64,000 nucleotides of DNA from Pollenia angustigena. Lineage: Eukaryota; Arthropoda; Insecta; Diptera; Polleniidae. The stretch is taken from contig OV884058.1 of assembly GCA_930367215.1 (NCBI GenBank), forward strand, positions 102,695,802-102,759,801, given 5' to 3'. Positions within the stretch are counted from its first letter, which is position 1; each line of letters begins with the position of its first letter. Shown here piece after piece: positions 12,174 to 23,902 of the stretch. The position numbers were made by a program, and so were the translations under genes. The notes below the pieces were generated by a model. The model was given only the letters and a program-made list of their open reading frames with translations, was not told the DNA's origin and searched no databases.

Positions 12174-13400
12174 ATGGGTTGTAATATTTTGTTCATAATA
12201 ATTACTTGTCATTTTCATAACACATTGCATTCACCCTATCACACTTTTACATTTTAGATACTCGAGTTTTCGACATGGGTTAATACAAAGTGCAAAATAA
12301 GCAATTTCTTGCCAAATAAGCAAAAATGTTTTTATCACATAAAAAAGCTGAAAAATTTACCCTTGTAGTAGCTAAATGTTACACAAAAAGATCATAAAAT
12401 GTAAATTATATAAAATTACGTTTGTAGCTTTGTTGAAAACAAAAGATTTGTTGGGAAACTATAAACAATTTCAGGTCTTTTTGTTTACTGAGAAAAGAAA
12501 TCAGCTTAAAATAAGGCCTAGAAAAGGCAGTGAAAAAAATGTAAAAACTCTTTTTAAGGTGCGTTTCAATTTACACCATATTGAAATGTAAGAAAACCAG
12601 GCATAATATTGTCACAAAGCCATGTTTTAAAAGAAAAATAATGAAAAGAAATTATAATAAAATGTAATGTGTTCCAGAGGTGGGAGACCAACGAAGCAAT
12701 AAGAGATATGCTTTGTAGAGACAACGTTAAATAAAACGTTCAAAAACAGATCGCCAAACTACGATATCAAGCATATTTAAATAAAAATAAGTTCTCGGCA
12801 GACGGTGAATACCCCATAATCCATGAAACCATGACTTTATTTGCGCAAACCTGTAGCCACCAGAGAGGTTGAACCTAAACTATTCTGATGGTTGTGGTAA
12901 ATAATCAAATTGCTGGGATTGAAATCTTAAATATATGGCTTATAACCAAATTGTTGGGATTGAAATCTTAAAGATGCTGGATTAGAAGCATATGCGAGAA
13001 TCGAAGTTTAAGCTGCTGCAAAATTTGCTTTTGCAGTGGTGCTTAAATACATCCGGCTACTAAACAAGAAATCAAATACATGTTCCAGGCAATAATATAC
13101 TGACCTTGCCATCAGTGTGATGGCGTTCACATGGGGAGGTGGTTTTCGTCCACTCTTAAGACTACCAAAAACCTTTAATACATCTGCGAATCGCATAACC
13201 TTTAAACCAAGAAAGCCTGCTTTGGGACCCTACTCATAACATTTTTTTCACAGATGTGTTCAGGTTTAACCCATTTAAGCCCAAACAAAAACTACCGGAC
13301 AAAAAATAAAATATTTTTTATTTACATATAAACAAAAAATCAAAAAAAAATATTTTTTTAACATGGGCACCTGAAGTTGTGGACTTATTTAACATTGCAA
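12174..13400. other. Repeat debris around 12840-13240; otherwise nothing recognised
   Basis: Within 12890-12980 the phrase 'attgctgggattgaaatctt' / 'attgttgggattgaaatctt' occurs twice, about 60 bp apart. The 12980-13240 part has balanced composition and short open stretches on both strands, suggesting a decayed mobile-element fragment of unknown family. Confidence 0.35.
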
Positions 13401-13765
13401 CACAGAAAAAATTATTTTTCCAATTCAAACAAAAAATTTGTAGAATCAAACAACTTTTTGCCTGAAATCGGTCCTATAAACGAATTCGCATATTCAAACA
13501 ATTTATTTGCATTTTGTTTATTGAAAAAAACACTGATTTTTTCAAACAAATAATTTAACTGAATCAAACAAAAAGTTTACTGAAATTCATATACTAAATT
13601 TCAAAATCAAAAAAAAAAGGTTTTTGCACAAACAATGATGCGCACACAAGCAGGCACTGTATTAGAAGATGATGGCAGAGAGAGCAGAGCGGCCGGCTGG
13701 CTTTGAGACACATTTTTTTGTTGGAATAATTTTTGAACGAAGTCTTTTTTTATATGTATGTGCCT
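13401..13765 (+). mobile_element. Left half of TA-flanked element H, copy 1a
   Basis: This matches the left end of the element at 49467-53187, from CACAGAAAAAATTATTTTTC through 'caaacaaaaaatttgtagaa', 'gcatattcaaacaatttatt' and 'gagcggccggctggctt' to 'tttttgaacgaagtc'. It is truncated there. Confidence 0.75.
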
Positions 13766-13847
13766 AGAGATAATTTCCAAGATAAGCCAAAGTATACACG
13801 TTGGTGCGTTAGTTAACGCATAAAATCACCCCAGAGTTTCCCACGTT

Positions 13848-14480
13848 CACAGAAAAAATTATTGCCGAATTATTTTCAAACAAACGCTTGTTTGAAAATT
13901 TTTTTAATTTCTACAAATTTTTTTACTGATTCAATTAAAATTTTTGTTTGATTTTTATTTAACCAACAAAAAAGTTGACAACCATTCAAAAATATAATAC
14001 ACGCGTTATTGGTTTCAAGTTTTCATAATTTTGCATGAAATATTTAACGCATTTTAATGTTGTCGTCTTTTTGCATTTTTTATTTGATCGTAAGCAACAT
14101 TTCCTAATGTGAAATATAAACTACAACAAAAAACACATACAGTCTATTTTTGGACACTTTAAAAAAGTACAACAGTAAGAAAGATGAAGAGGTTTGAAGT
14201 AAAAAAACAAAAAATAGCAGGTAAACAACAGAAACAACAACAACATTATAAGAAACAAAATAAATTTTTGGTTTGTTTCAAAGTTGGTTAAAAAAAACAA
14301 AATCCCATATTCCATTTTTTCAAGCTGTTTGCTTAAATACAAAAATATAATGATGACGAAAAACATATCGAGTGGGTCTGTCGCCGTTTTTGGGTTACAT
14401 ATCTTCTTCATTAGCAAAGGAAAGGATACAGCAACAGTGAGTGACGACGAAAAACATTGTGTGTATGTATTCTTTGTTTA
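13848..14480 (-). mobile_element. Right half of element H, inverted; keeps the empty Transib target site
   Basis: Read on the minus strand, this matches the right part of the element at 49467-53187, ending in CACAGAAAAAATTATTGCC at 13848. It also continues across the point where Transib is inserted in that copy. Here the junction is uninterrupted, with a single CGCCG at 14382-14386 (CGGCG on the minus strand). With 13401-13765 it forms two opposed half-elements. Confidence 0.8.
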
Positions 14481-14905
14481 GAACTTATTTAATTTTCAGC
14501 TCCGTTTTGTAACAACTCACTCAACTAACATCACCTCCTAAGGAAGGCTTTAAGCACAACATACACGATCTCTTAACAACAATTAGTCCAGAACTTAGAG
14601 GTCCTTTTTTTTTGTTAGGACCAGCGCTCAGGGGATGATGCCACTGTGTTGCAACCAGGAAAGAAGGTTATGGGAAAGAGAATAGAGGTAGAACACTAAT
14701 AAAATTATTACAGTAACTGATTGTGGGTTATAAATTTCGTTTTCCGTACTGTTAAAATTTAATAAAAATATACTTATTTATTTATTTTCCAAATAATTTT
14801 ATTTTTTAACATTTATGTTTGTTATTCAAAAAACAAACTACCAAAAAATAATGTTTTTCCGTATTTATTTTGTTATGTAGTTTGATTTTTGTCGTTTGAA
14901 ATATA
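14481..14905. other. Unannotated, more balanced composition at 14520-14700
   Basis: The phrase 'gaggtcctttttttttgttaggacc' region forms a small hairpin (ggtcct/aggacc). No gene recognised. Confidence 0.35.
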
Positions 14906-15637
14906 CTGTGAGCGTCAAAATAAAGTGTACAGCTTGTTTTCCAATATAAAAAGAGTTATGTTAGTTATAAAAAGTAAAATTTCTACTTTGCCAAATTTTA
15001 TCAGACTTCAAACTTGCTGCCATCTGTGAAAAATACATTGCTCCAAAAAGTGACAAAAGCATGTTGGACAAAAAAAAAAACGTGATAAAAGGTAGAAATA
15101 TGAAATTCAACGGAAAAACGTCCTAAAACAGATGGATCAGCCCAATAGTCGCTCGATATCAACTCAAGTAAACATCTGGAAACATTTGGACAGACAAATT
15201 AAAAAAAAACATTAGCAGCGAGCACTTCCTGAATAAAATTCTGCAGGAAGAGTAGCCAAAATTGTCTACTGAGCTAACTTTAAAATGGGTGCAATTGATG
15301 CCAAAGAGACTAGAAGCCGTCCTAAAAGCAAAAAGAAATCAATCAAAGTATTATCCACTTTACTTTTCTTAGTATTTTAAAACTGTACACTTTTATTTGA
15401 CGCGTTTAAACCGGAGTACATATATTAGTTTTTTTTTGTTGTATGTACTGTTTTTGTTGTTGTTTTTTTTTTTTTTTTTTTTTTTGAAGTATTTAAAATT
15501 TTTAATTTTAAATTGTAATAACATTGTCCAAAGTTTTGTAAATGATGATAAACTTCGAAAAATTTGAATTCTTTTTTGCTAAAATAACAGTTTTTATATT
15601 GGAAAACCAGTTGTACACTTTATTTTTACACTGACAG
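14906..15637 (+). mobile_element. Tc1-like element, internally deleted, copy 1
   Basis: TA lies directly outside both ends (14904-14905 and 15638-15639). The left end CTGTGAGCGTCAAAATAAAG and the right end read inward as CTGTCAGTGTAAAAATAAAG, both followed by TGTAC and TGGTTTTCC/TTGTTTTCC. At 732 bp it is about half of a full Tc1 element. Broken coding remains at about 15130-15375: a phrase resembling the C-terminal Tc1 transposase end ('MPK/RLEAVLKAK') is readable with stops and frame changes. Confidence 0.85.
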
Positions 15638-15814
15638 TATGTTTTCAAAGAAAACACTATTCAATTTTAAGGAATATGATGTTCAATAAATAAAAACTTT
15701 AGAAATTAATGAAAAAATCATTTGTTTTAAATGAAATGCAAATGATCCGTTTTTTAAATGAATTTTAATTTGTTTAAAATGAATTTTCATTTGAATTTAA
15801 CTACGTAATATTTT

Positions 15815-16720
15815 GAGTGTAGTGTTTGTGAACTTTCGACTTAAAGTTATTCATGTTGAAAGTGAGAGGGAAGACTTCAGTTGGATGGTTATTTCAAATA
15901 CAAACAGTCCGGAAATAAACGAGTTTTCCTTGTAATGCGTTGTACGATATACTGGTCAACTGACCACAAAAGGATGGGTTCTTAAGGAAAAACGTGTATA
16001 AGGAACAAACGTACGAGTTTCGGGAACCAGATCCCTAATTTCATCAAATATAACCCATATTGCGACAGTGCTCAAGGGAGTCAATAGAATTGGTTACCCT
16101 ACTGTCACCAATGAGAAACTTCGCCCTCTCCTGCACGCAGTCGAGAAGCTCCAAAATGGACTTAAAAGCACCGCCCCACACATGACAGTTGTATTTTTTT
16201 TTTAATTTCCTACGCTAAACCCTATTCTGCGCTTGTCTGCAGAAACGAAACCAGAGCCTCTGGCGGGAATCGAACCCGCCACCTCGGCGCTGATCACTAC
16301 CAGCTAGCCTACTCATACGCTGTCGGATAAAGGTGGTATAAAAAGTAAGGTGATCAGAAGAATTAAAGTATATCTTACACTGTTTTAAGAAACTGGGGCA
16401 CTTGAGTTCTTCTTTTGATCCCTTGAATATATTGTCTGTCCATCGGGCATCACATTGGATCCGCATGCCCAGAATATCAGGAGATTCTGATTCCTCAATA
16501 ATTATGCCACCCATATATACAGATGAGCCACCTTGTTTCGCCACGCGTTTATTCGTCAGCACGCAGCATTGGTTTTTCGGACATAAAAATCGACGCTATT
16601 CGCACGACCCCATTCCGAAATCAATTCAAAGTCTTGGCCAAGCGTATCATTCATGTTCTGCCTCATTGCCCCAACATCGGATTGTTGCAGCAGGCAGAAT
16701 AGTCTGGAATGGATAAAGAG
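15815..16720 (-). pseudogene. Jockey-type reverse transcriptase 3' remnant, split by a SINE
   Basis: On the minus strand the 16720-16318 part reads into the end of a non-LTR reverse transcriptase, with phrases such as 'ILGMRIQCDARW', 'FLKQCKIYF' and 'YTTFIR'. After the SINE at 16194-16311 the reading resumes with 'HVWGGAFKSILELLDCVQ' and 'AKFLIGDSRVTNSIDSLEHC' before stops. In Jockey-clade elements this follows the polymerase core and precedes the C-terminus. A frame change around 16565 and several stops show it is dead. The clade call is from remembered phrase similarity; the non-LTR call is firm. Confidence 0.75.
16194..16311 (-). mobile_element. tRNA-derived SINE with poly(A), inserted in the Jockey remnant
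   Basis: On the minus strand it begins with an A-box-like 'aggctagctggtagtgatca' (16291-16310). A perfect T-arm/B-box follows, GCGGGTTCGATTCCCGCC (16263-16280), then a short body, then 10 A (16203-16194). It interrupts the reverse transcriptase between the codons for 'IRQRM' and 'YNCHVW'. A pol III promoter plus 3' A-tail is the SINE layout. A clear target duplication was not found. Confidence 0.75.
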
Positions 16721-16970
16721 CTTTTAGCAACTTCACAATTTTTTAAAGGAAACGATTCTTCCTTGAGATTTACGCACAATTGCTTTTAATGTCTATAAAT
16801 AAAAATTAAAACTTTTAATGATGCAATAATTTTCAAAGAAAAACTTTTTCTGCGGAAAACTGATTACTAATGAGACACTTATTGCTGTTTGACGTCTAAC
16901 TTTTATACAACATAATCCCACTCAAAGAAAATAAAGCTCGATTCACCCATGAGTTCCGAACAATATTTTT

Positions 16971-17989
16971 GTCCGGACCATGGCCCAATAAGAAGGTCTG
17001 CTCGAAACGCCTGATGATTTTTTACAGAGTTGTGTTTTTAGGAATAATACATAGGCATAAATTGGCAAAATGTCTAAAGTTGTTTACATTTTTTAACGCC
17101 ATTGTGTTTTTTAAAAATTTTTTTACTTTTTTAATATGAAAAAATTAGTTTTCTTATTGGTATATTAGAAATTAAACTCAATAATTGTAAACAAAAGTTT
17201 TAAATAATTATGTATAATAATAAAAATATATAAGAAATAAATAAAAAACTTAAAGGCGGACACAATGGATAACATTGATCGTCTCCTTCCCAGTAATGAT
17301 GCAGCAGCGCCAATGTATTTATCATTTCATGCCGAAAGTGCCATGTCCAAAGCATGTTGAAAACTCTGTTTGGTATGAACGATTCAATAAACAAAAATTA
17401 ATCTGGGGATAAGAATTTGAACTGCTCATTAAAGACTGCTTACTTTCCTCCGCCGCCTGTATATGGTGTGAAGAAAACATCAGTATCAACATTTTTAATT
17501 AAAAAACAGAAGAGAAATTTACACAGACGAACATGTTGACCAAGGGGACACTTCTTCTATTTCGGGTAAAGCATTTCGGTTGTTTTCTTACAACCATATG
17601 CAGCCGGAGAAGGTTACCTACCTTCTTTAGTAAGTAAGTTCAAATGATTATATTCAGATTAATTTTTGTTTGTAACATGATTTGAAATCCCAAACAGCAA
17701 ATACTGGTTGTATGTTGCAAAATGTAAAAATTTACATATATTGATTCTATGCCGCCCAATTAGTTCTAAGCACTTTTTTTCAAAATAAACATATTTTAAG
17801 AAAATTTCGATTGAAAATTTTCCATTCAACAAAAAAATACATGAAAAATAAAAAACACATATTTCTTGACAGCTGACAACTTTTTGACATTTTTACCATT
17901 TGTATACACAAACAAAACGCATGTTGTTTTTTCAATTGTTGCATTGTTGTAGTTGTGCGCAGACCTACTAATTGGGCCATGGTCCGGAC
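16971..17989. mobile_element. ~1-kb inverted-repeat element, GTCCGGACCATGGCCCAAT ends
   Basis: The left end GTCCGGACCATGGCCCAATA and the right end, inward GTCCGGACCATGGCCCAATT, match over about 30 bp and continue into AGGTCTGC. The interior has small ORFs only, none recognisable as transposase. Flanks 'atattttt' and 'taattttt' agree at 6 of 8 bases, so an 8-bp duplication is possible but unproven. Confidence 0.7.
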
Positions 17990-17999
17990 TAATTTTTCT

Positions 18000-18367
18000 T
18001 TTAAATTGAGTTTGAAGTCTTATTTCTGAGAGAGAGAAATTATTTTGTTTGCCTTTTTTTGAATTGGTTAAATTTTATTTTTGTTCAGAACAAAATGAAC
18101 TAAGTTGCCACTTTTTCAATTTGTACATAAAAGTTGAAATGATTGTCTTTTTGCTGAATTAATAAATAAAAGAAGTATAATAATTAAAAATAATAAAATC
18201 ACTTTCCCTTTTTCGTCCAATTTCTTTAACAAACTTTTAGAAAACAATTCAAAATAAGTAGTTTGCTAGTTGTGCTGCCATTTTGTAGATTTGCTTACAT
18301 CTGTAAACCATATGTTAGCTTTGTTTTTTCGGCAAAATGTGATCTTTTTATTATTTCATTTATTTCA
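18000..18367. other. AT-rich stretch, nothing recognised
   Basis: No ORF or paired termini seen. Confidence 0.4.
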
Positions 18368-18375
18368 TTAAATAC

Positions 18376-19688
18376 TAGGGTATTCATTCGGTTAACCGTT
18401 AACCGGTTAACCGATTAATCACTACCCGATTAACTGATCGGTTAATTTAAAATTGCGTTTTTTCGATTAACGATTAAACCGGTTAATTTCAGTCGATTAA
18501 CCGATTAACCGATATTACAAAATTTTGAATTTTTTATAGTATTATAACAAATTTTTTTGTGTTTTTTATTATTTGTTTTGTCCCACATTCAAAAGGTATG
18601 TGTTCAGAAAATATTTTTTCATACAATATATTTTCTTCTAGCAATACATTCTTAAGATACAGTACTAAAACAGAAACTAAGGGATTCGGAAATAAACTTT
18701 TTGCACAATGTGCGGTGCTGAGCTATGCCAGATATTGGCCTGACAACAGAAGAAACTCTCGATAGTAACCGAAACAATTAGAAGTGATCAAAATTTTAAA
18801 AAATTTAAAACAGTACTATAATTGCATAATGGATGATTTTGTATGTTTAGAGAAATCCAGGAAAAAGACTGAGAAATTATATATTCTGTATTATGGATTG
18901 CTTTGGATTTCTCTAACATCTTCGATAAATGCAAGAATTTTTCTCCAAGTCAAGATTTAACAAATCTAAAGAAAATAATCGCTTAAATGCTAAACATTTA
19001 AACCAAATTATTTTTCGAACGTACGGGGTCGCGAACTTACGATTTTTCCATATGTTTTTTTATTATTATCACCATGAATATTCCCAAAAATATCTTAAAA
19101 TTTCCTTAACAAAAACCTAGTACTCAATTAACAATTGATTGTAATGGAGAGATTGTGAAGAAAAAGTCCAAACATAACATTTTTTTTTGCATGTAAAATA
19201 ATTATATAAAAATGTCTTTAGATGTATCTTTAAAAAATATAAAGTTTTCCAGTTTCCAGCCCAATTTCCTCAAGTAAAACAGCTGAGATATGCTATAAAA
19301 ACCATTCTTTTATAAAAACATACTTTTTTTATAATAATAAACAATAAAAGACGATGCTTACCAACATTATATTCTTTCATCCTGGTAGAACATGTGGGAA
19401 TGCCCATATGTATTAATTGGTATTGAATTTTCTTTGTTTGCTCATTTTAGTCCAAGAATTGTTTTGTTTGTTATGTTATTGTTTTTTTTTTCACTAATAA
19501 ACTCCAAATAATAAATAATTTTTGCATTTTTATTTATTGAAATTACTTAATTTATAACAAAACTTTATTAATCGGTTAACCGATCAATAGCAATATTAAC
19601 CGATAATTAACCGATTAAACCAAAACCTCGGTTAATTAATCGAGCGATTAACCGATTAAAGCAAAAGCCCGATTAAATGAATACCCTA
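18376..19688. mobile_element. hAT-type element, 8-bp duplication, GGTTAACC-rich ends
   Basis: TTAAATAC lies directly outside both ends (18368-18375 and 19689-19696). The termini TAGGGTATTCATT and its reverse complement form the inverted repeat. Both subterminal regions carry many copies of GGTTAACCG / CGATTAACC-like motifs (about 18392-18520 and 19570-19670). The 1313-bp length and lack of a convincing transposase frame make it non-autonomous. Confidence 0.88.
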
Positions 19689-19696
19689 TTAAATAC

Positions 19697-20744
19697 ACTT
19701 TATGCAAAACTAAGCTCTTCCGTCAAAATTTTGTATTAAAACTTGATAATGGCGTTACAATCAGTTTTCAGATTTACTAAACCTAGTTTAACTGAGATCT
19801 TAAGAACCCAGCCTTAAAGTTCTATTTTTTCGTTCCTCAATAAAACCCCAAATTAAGGAAATTAATTTTGTTTAAGACAAATTATGATTTTCATTAAAAC
19901 GTTTTGATGTCTATGAGTTTAATTGAAGGTTGCCTTTCCCTGCAAGTCAGTTGACGTACATTGTTAAAATTTTAGTTAATTTTGTTTTATTTTTTTAAAT
20001 ACTTTAAGAAGATCTACGGTCGTTATACATGTCTTTTTTGTATGAAACAAGATGAAATGTTGTTGGTTTTAATCTGCTCAGCTGCACCTACTTTAACATG
20101 CATTTGTTTCTGATTTTTTTGCTTCTTGCTTTTTCTTTGTATTATTTTTATTAAAAATGAAAAAGAAATATTTAAAAAAAAACAATATAAAAAGAAAAAA
20201 AATTAAAAGAAGAACCGCATCCAACACCACCAACAACAGACATCAACCCATAATGTGGATTGTTGTGATGACGATGATGACGACAATGATGTCTTATCGA
20301 CACAACCACACCAATAAACGAACACCTGAAAGGAAGTGCTTTTGTTGTTGTTGTTTTTTGTTACAAAAATTAAGAGAAATATATACACTTTTATACGATG
20401 GAATGTTAAGCCATTGACATTGTTTCTTAACATGAATTTAAAAATTTTTTTTTTTTTTGTTGTATAAAATTGAAAAAGAAATAAAAACAAATTATAAAAT
20501 TTTTGAAAAAATCTCAACACTAATAAAATAGAAATTTCGATATAAATTCCTAGAAATGAAAACATCAAAAACTAGCGATTTTTTCCAGTTAGTTTCTTTA
20601 TATCCTTTTTTTCTAACGATTTCCTTTTTTTGAGTAGGTATTGTATAGAATCTATAAAATTTTGCTAATAAAAAATTTTATTTATTCTCATGCCATAATG
20701 GGGGGTCATGATTTCGTTCAATGAATTTTGATTATTTTTTTTTG
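19697..20744. other. AT-rich stretch with CAA/GAT microsatellite
   Basis: A GAT-type microsatellite at about 20262-20290 and a GTT run near 20341-20356 produce the open frames here. No gene recognised. Confidence 0.4.
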
Positions 20745-21214
20745 TACCCTTCACCACAGGTGAAAAGGGTATATACATATATGTTTGTCACTTCGTTTGT
20801 AATTACTACAATATTGATCTAAGACCTTATGAGTAGCGAAGTTAATTTTACGCTATCCGATTGACCATCTGACCGTCTGAATGTTGAAATAGGTTTTCCG
20901 TATACCCCAGATATGATGGAGACTAGAGTGTTATATAATTACATAACATATGATCTGGGATAGGTTGCTTAACAAGTTCAACCTGATCGGTCCATAACTG
21001 GCTGAGATATTAGCAAAAAACAAACCAGACTTCCTCTTATTTTTAATCAGAAATCTCTCGTTTTCGTCCATAAACTTTTACTTCTTGAGGGTTTCTTAAA
21101 GATTTATGAGTTTAATTTTTTCACTTTCACCTTAAATAAACTAAGAAGAATACTAGAAGTGAAAATTAGCATTATTAATTTATAAATAACGATTAATGGA
21201 CAGATAACTACTTT

Positions 21215-22420
21215 TTCCAAAACTACCTGCTTTGGGACAGTGTCGCCCATATGCCGGTGGTATCGTCGAAATTATGGGACGAACTATGCGAGACGCACTA
21301 AGTTAATGGTCTTAACGAATAGAGAATCGATGAGATAAGGACAATCTGTAAACGCTAGTAACTTCAACTTCGAGGCAGTAGATGAATTTGTATACCTCAG
21401 TACCGCCATATATTAAATAATTGACATCAGCTTATAGGCATTTTACACTGATCAACATCTAACATCTACCATCAAAGATGTAGGAAATGTTATACACTCG
21501 TTTACATTGCTCACATCTAACATCTACCATCAAACAACAATGTTACAATGTTAAATTTTTAAATAAAAAAACTTTTTCTTTTTCTCACAAAAGTGCCAAA
21601 ACATAAAAAAGAAAACATAGAAATGTATTTGAAGTTCAATTTGTTTAAAAATATAAAAAATACTTAACAAAAAAACATTGCAATAAACGATTAAACTTGA
21701 CAAATGGTAACGCTGTTTTCAAACTAAACTTCTTTTTGTTAGTGATGCCACAACAATAATATAACTTATTGAAAGATGTTAACATCTTCGCACATTGATG
21801 GTAGATGTTAGATGCTGATCAGTGTAAAAAGGCTATTAGAAATTAATCGAAAAATTATGCTTGCTTATAGATGCTACTTTGGGGCCTCTATTGGCAGACG
21901 AAGCATACACTATACAAGACACTTATCCTTACCGTGCTTCTATACGGCGCAGAGGCATGGATACTTGTTCAAGCAGATGAAGTTTTAATTTAAGTATTCG
22001 AGAGAATAATACTTCGCAAGACCAACTTGTTTAGGCGGAGAATATCGGTATCTTACGAACCAAAAGCAGTCTAAGGTAAACATCGATGCAGTAAAACGCG
22101 TAAACATCCAAATATTGCGCTGACTTGCTCGTGTTGTGCGAATAAATGAAGATGCTCAACCAATTAAGGCATTTCAGCCCGAAGGAAGAAGCAAAGAAGA
22201 AAACTCCGTTGTAAAGACCAAGTATAGAAAGCCTTTCCAAGCTCAACGTTAGGAATTGGAGAAGAAGCGCAGAAAACAGAGGCTCCTGGAAATGTATTCC
22301 TAGTTCGACCAATGTTTCATCTGGCCGCCAAACACTTGTCCACTCAAGTTGGTACGAAAGGGTGCAGCCAAACTAGCAAAGTTGATCAAATTGAGCTCAA
22401 ATATTCTCTTTATATAACTT
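21215..22420 (+). pseudogene. RTE-like non-LTR retrotransposon fragment, interrupted by a MITE
   Basis: Plus-strand frames before the MITE include 'NFNFEAVDEFVYLSTAIY'. After it come 'YRCYFGASIG', a 'LYGAEAW'-like phrase across a frameshift, and 'KIQRLRWLGHVVRM'-like remains ('VNIQILR', 'LARVVRINED'). This is the common post-polymerase region of RTE-type retrotransposons, with many stops and shifts. Assignment to RTE rather than another clade is moderate. The MITE at 21441-21829 splits the homology exactly between the 'AVDEFVYL' and 'CYFG' parts. Confidence 0.65.
21441..21829. mobile_element. MITE with TTTTACACTGATCARCATCT ends, ~389 bp
   Basis: The left end TTTTACACTGATCAACATCT and the right end, inward TTTTACACTGATCAGCATCT, continue together through AACATCTACCATCAA. 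The phrase 'catctaacatctaccatcaa' is repeated a second time near 21511. AGGC occurs next to both ends, a possible 4-bp duplication. No coding. Confidence 0.75.
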
Positions 22421-22540
22421 TTGTATAGTTTTGGAAAACCATGAAAATCTAACTATTTTTCACCTTGCTCCCATGCCGTAGCATATGACGAAGGGTATAT
22501 AAGATGCGGCACAGCCGAACAAAGCATTTCTATTAGTTTT

Positions 22541-23058
22541 TCTTTTATTACAGAATTTAAGTTTTATGTACATATTTCTACAAAATATTTGTTAATATTT
22601 TATTTGTGTTATTTAGGGTTTGGTAGTTTGCACTTCTTTGTGTCTCATTGTTGCAATTGTGTATGAGTTTTTTCAACTGATTTGACTTGGTTCATTCTTG
22701 TAAGAAATGGTTGCGTGATAGGAATTTTTAAGTATGTTTAAGTGATTGAAATATAGAGATAAAGGGATTTATTTATAATATCAATTTATAATTTCAGCTT
22801 CACTTCATATATATAAATATTTTCTGCTGAAATAATTGCTATGAAAAAAACGTTCCTAAAGATTGAGATTGGGGTCTCTACAGAAGGGATTTCCAAACTT
22901 TGACATACTCTACCCAAATCACGAGATGATGTTATAAAACAAGGTAACCACTCACCTCAAGGAAACCTAAGGACATGGCGTAGATTATTGGAAATGTAAG
23001 CAGAGGAGGCTGGGGTATCCTGGAGCGAAATAAAGCACATTCCTAACGACAAACCGAG
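22541..23058. other. AT-rich stretch, nothing recognised
   Basis: No gene or element ends identified. Confidence 0.35.
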
Positions 23059-23457
23059 TGATTTGTTAATCACTTCAAATTGACATGATTACAACTAAAT
23101 CACTTCATTAATCGCTTAGAATAATCTGAACATACCTCAAACTGAATATAATGTAGAATCGGCCACCATGAACGTACTCTTCACGTGTACAACCGACCAC
23201 GATTTCTTCTTAATGTTTTTATTTTGTCTTTAAATAATTCATAAAATTTCACAATTTCATTATGAACATTTTTAAAATAATCTTTTTATACATTCTTAAT
23301 ACTTTAAAGAAATTTAAATTTGTTTGTTGTGTTTTTTTTTTTTTTTTTGTTCATCATCTGTCATCTTAATCATGTCAATTGTAAAGTGAACGGCTTTGAT
23401 TAGCTTAATCAACATTTTGCTTAAATGCGTTTAAAACCCAAGTGTGAACATAGCATA
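23059..23457. mobile_element. MITE 'CTATGTTCACACTTGG', copy 2 (left end lost)
   Basis: This matches 5278-5692: 'ttaatcacttcaaattgaca', 'aacatacctcaaactgaata', 'aatcaacattttgcttaaat' and the right end 'aagtgtgaacatagcat'. The left terminal bases are replaced by unrelated sequence, so this copy is truncated. Confidence 0.65.
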
Positions 23458-23902
23458 AGTGCCGTAAAAGGTCATAACTGGTAGAAAAGTTGCTACATAA
23501 GAGCACGCACAAACACATGTATTGCCAAAGGATTTGGTGCGCTGTTTATATTGTCTGAACTTTAAGCTAATTAATTATGCCAAAAAAAATTTTATAATAT
23601 CAGTAACTCTTATATATACCTTTAGTATGTAGGTGTTCCCAAACTGGCACAGTGACCGTAAATTGATTAAATACTATCGTATATGATACAAGATCGATAT
23701 CAAATATTATAATTTTGTATATCACAAAGATGATATCGTTTGGTTTTTATTTAAATTTTTAATTTTTAAATACATATCAAAATCAATTACTAATTTACAA
23801 TTTCATATTCTAATCTGTTACAAATTTTTCTTCATTTATAACAAATAAAAAAACAGATTGTAAGAACAAATATTTAAAATCAATTTGTATTTTTTTTTTT
23901 TT

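Larger units (their letters stand above)
20745..22540 (+). repeat. Dispersed repeat E1, copy 2, carrying an RTE-like fragment
   Basis: The left end TACCCTTCACCACAGGTGAA folds on itself (CCCTTCACC/GGTGAAAAGGG). It continues through 'gtcacttcgtttgtaatta' and 'gatctaagaccttatgagta', the block shared with copy 3. The right end 'gacgaagggtatataagatg' plus 'cggcacagccgaacaaagca' matches copy 1. About 1.2 kb of retrotransposon-like sequence (21215-22420) sits in the middle. Confidence 0.65.

Noticed and set aside
14121..14481. ORFs in the right half of element H (14121-14417 minus, 14284-14481 plus)
   Set aside because: They lie in a non-autonomous element, are not preserved in copy 2 (52692-52991 differs in frame and length), and match no protein family.
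20745..22540. Helitron identity for dispersed repeat E1
   Set aside because: The hairpin is at the start and the ends lack the TC...CTRR signature; class left open.
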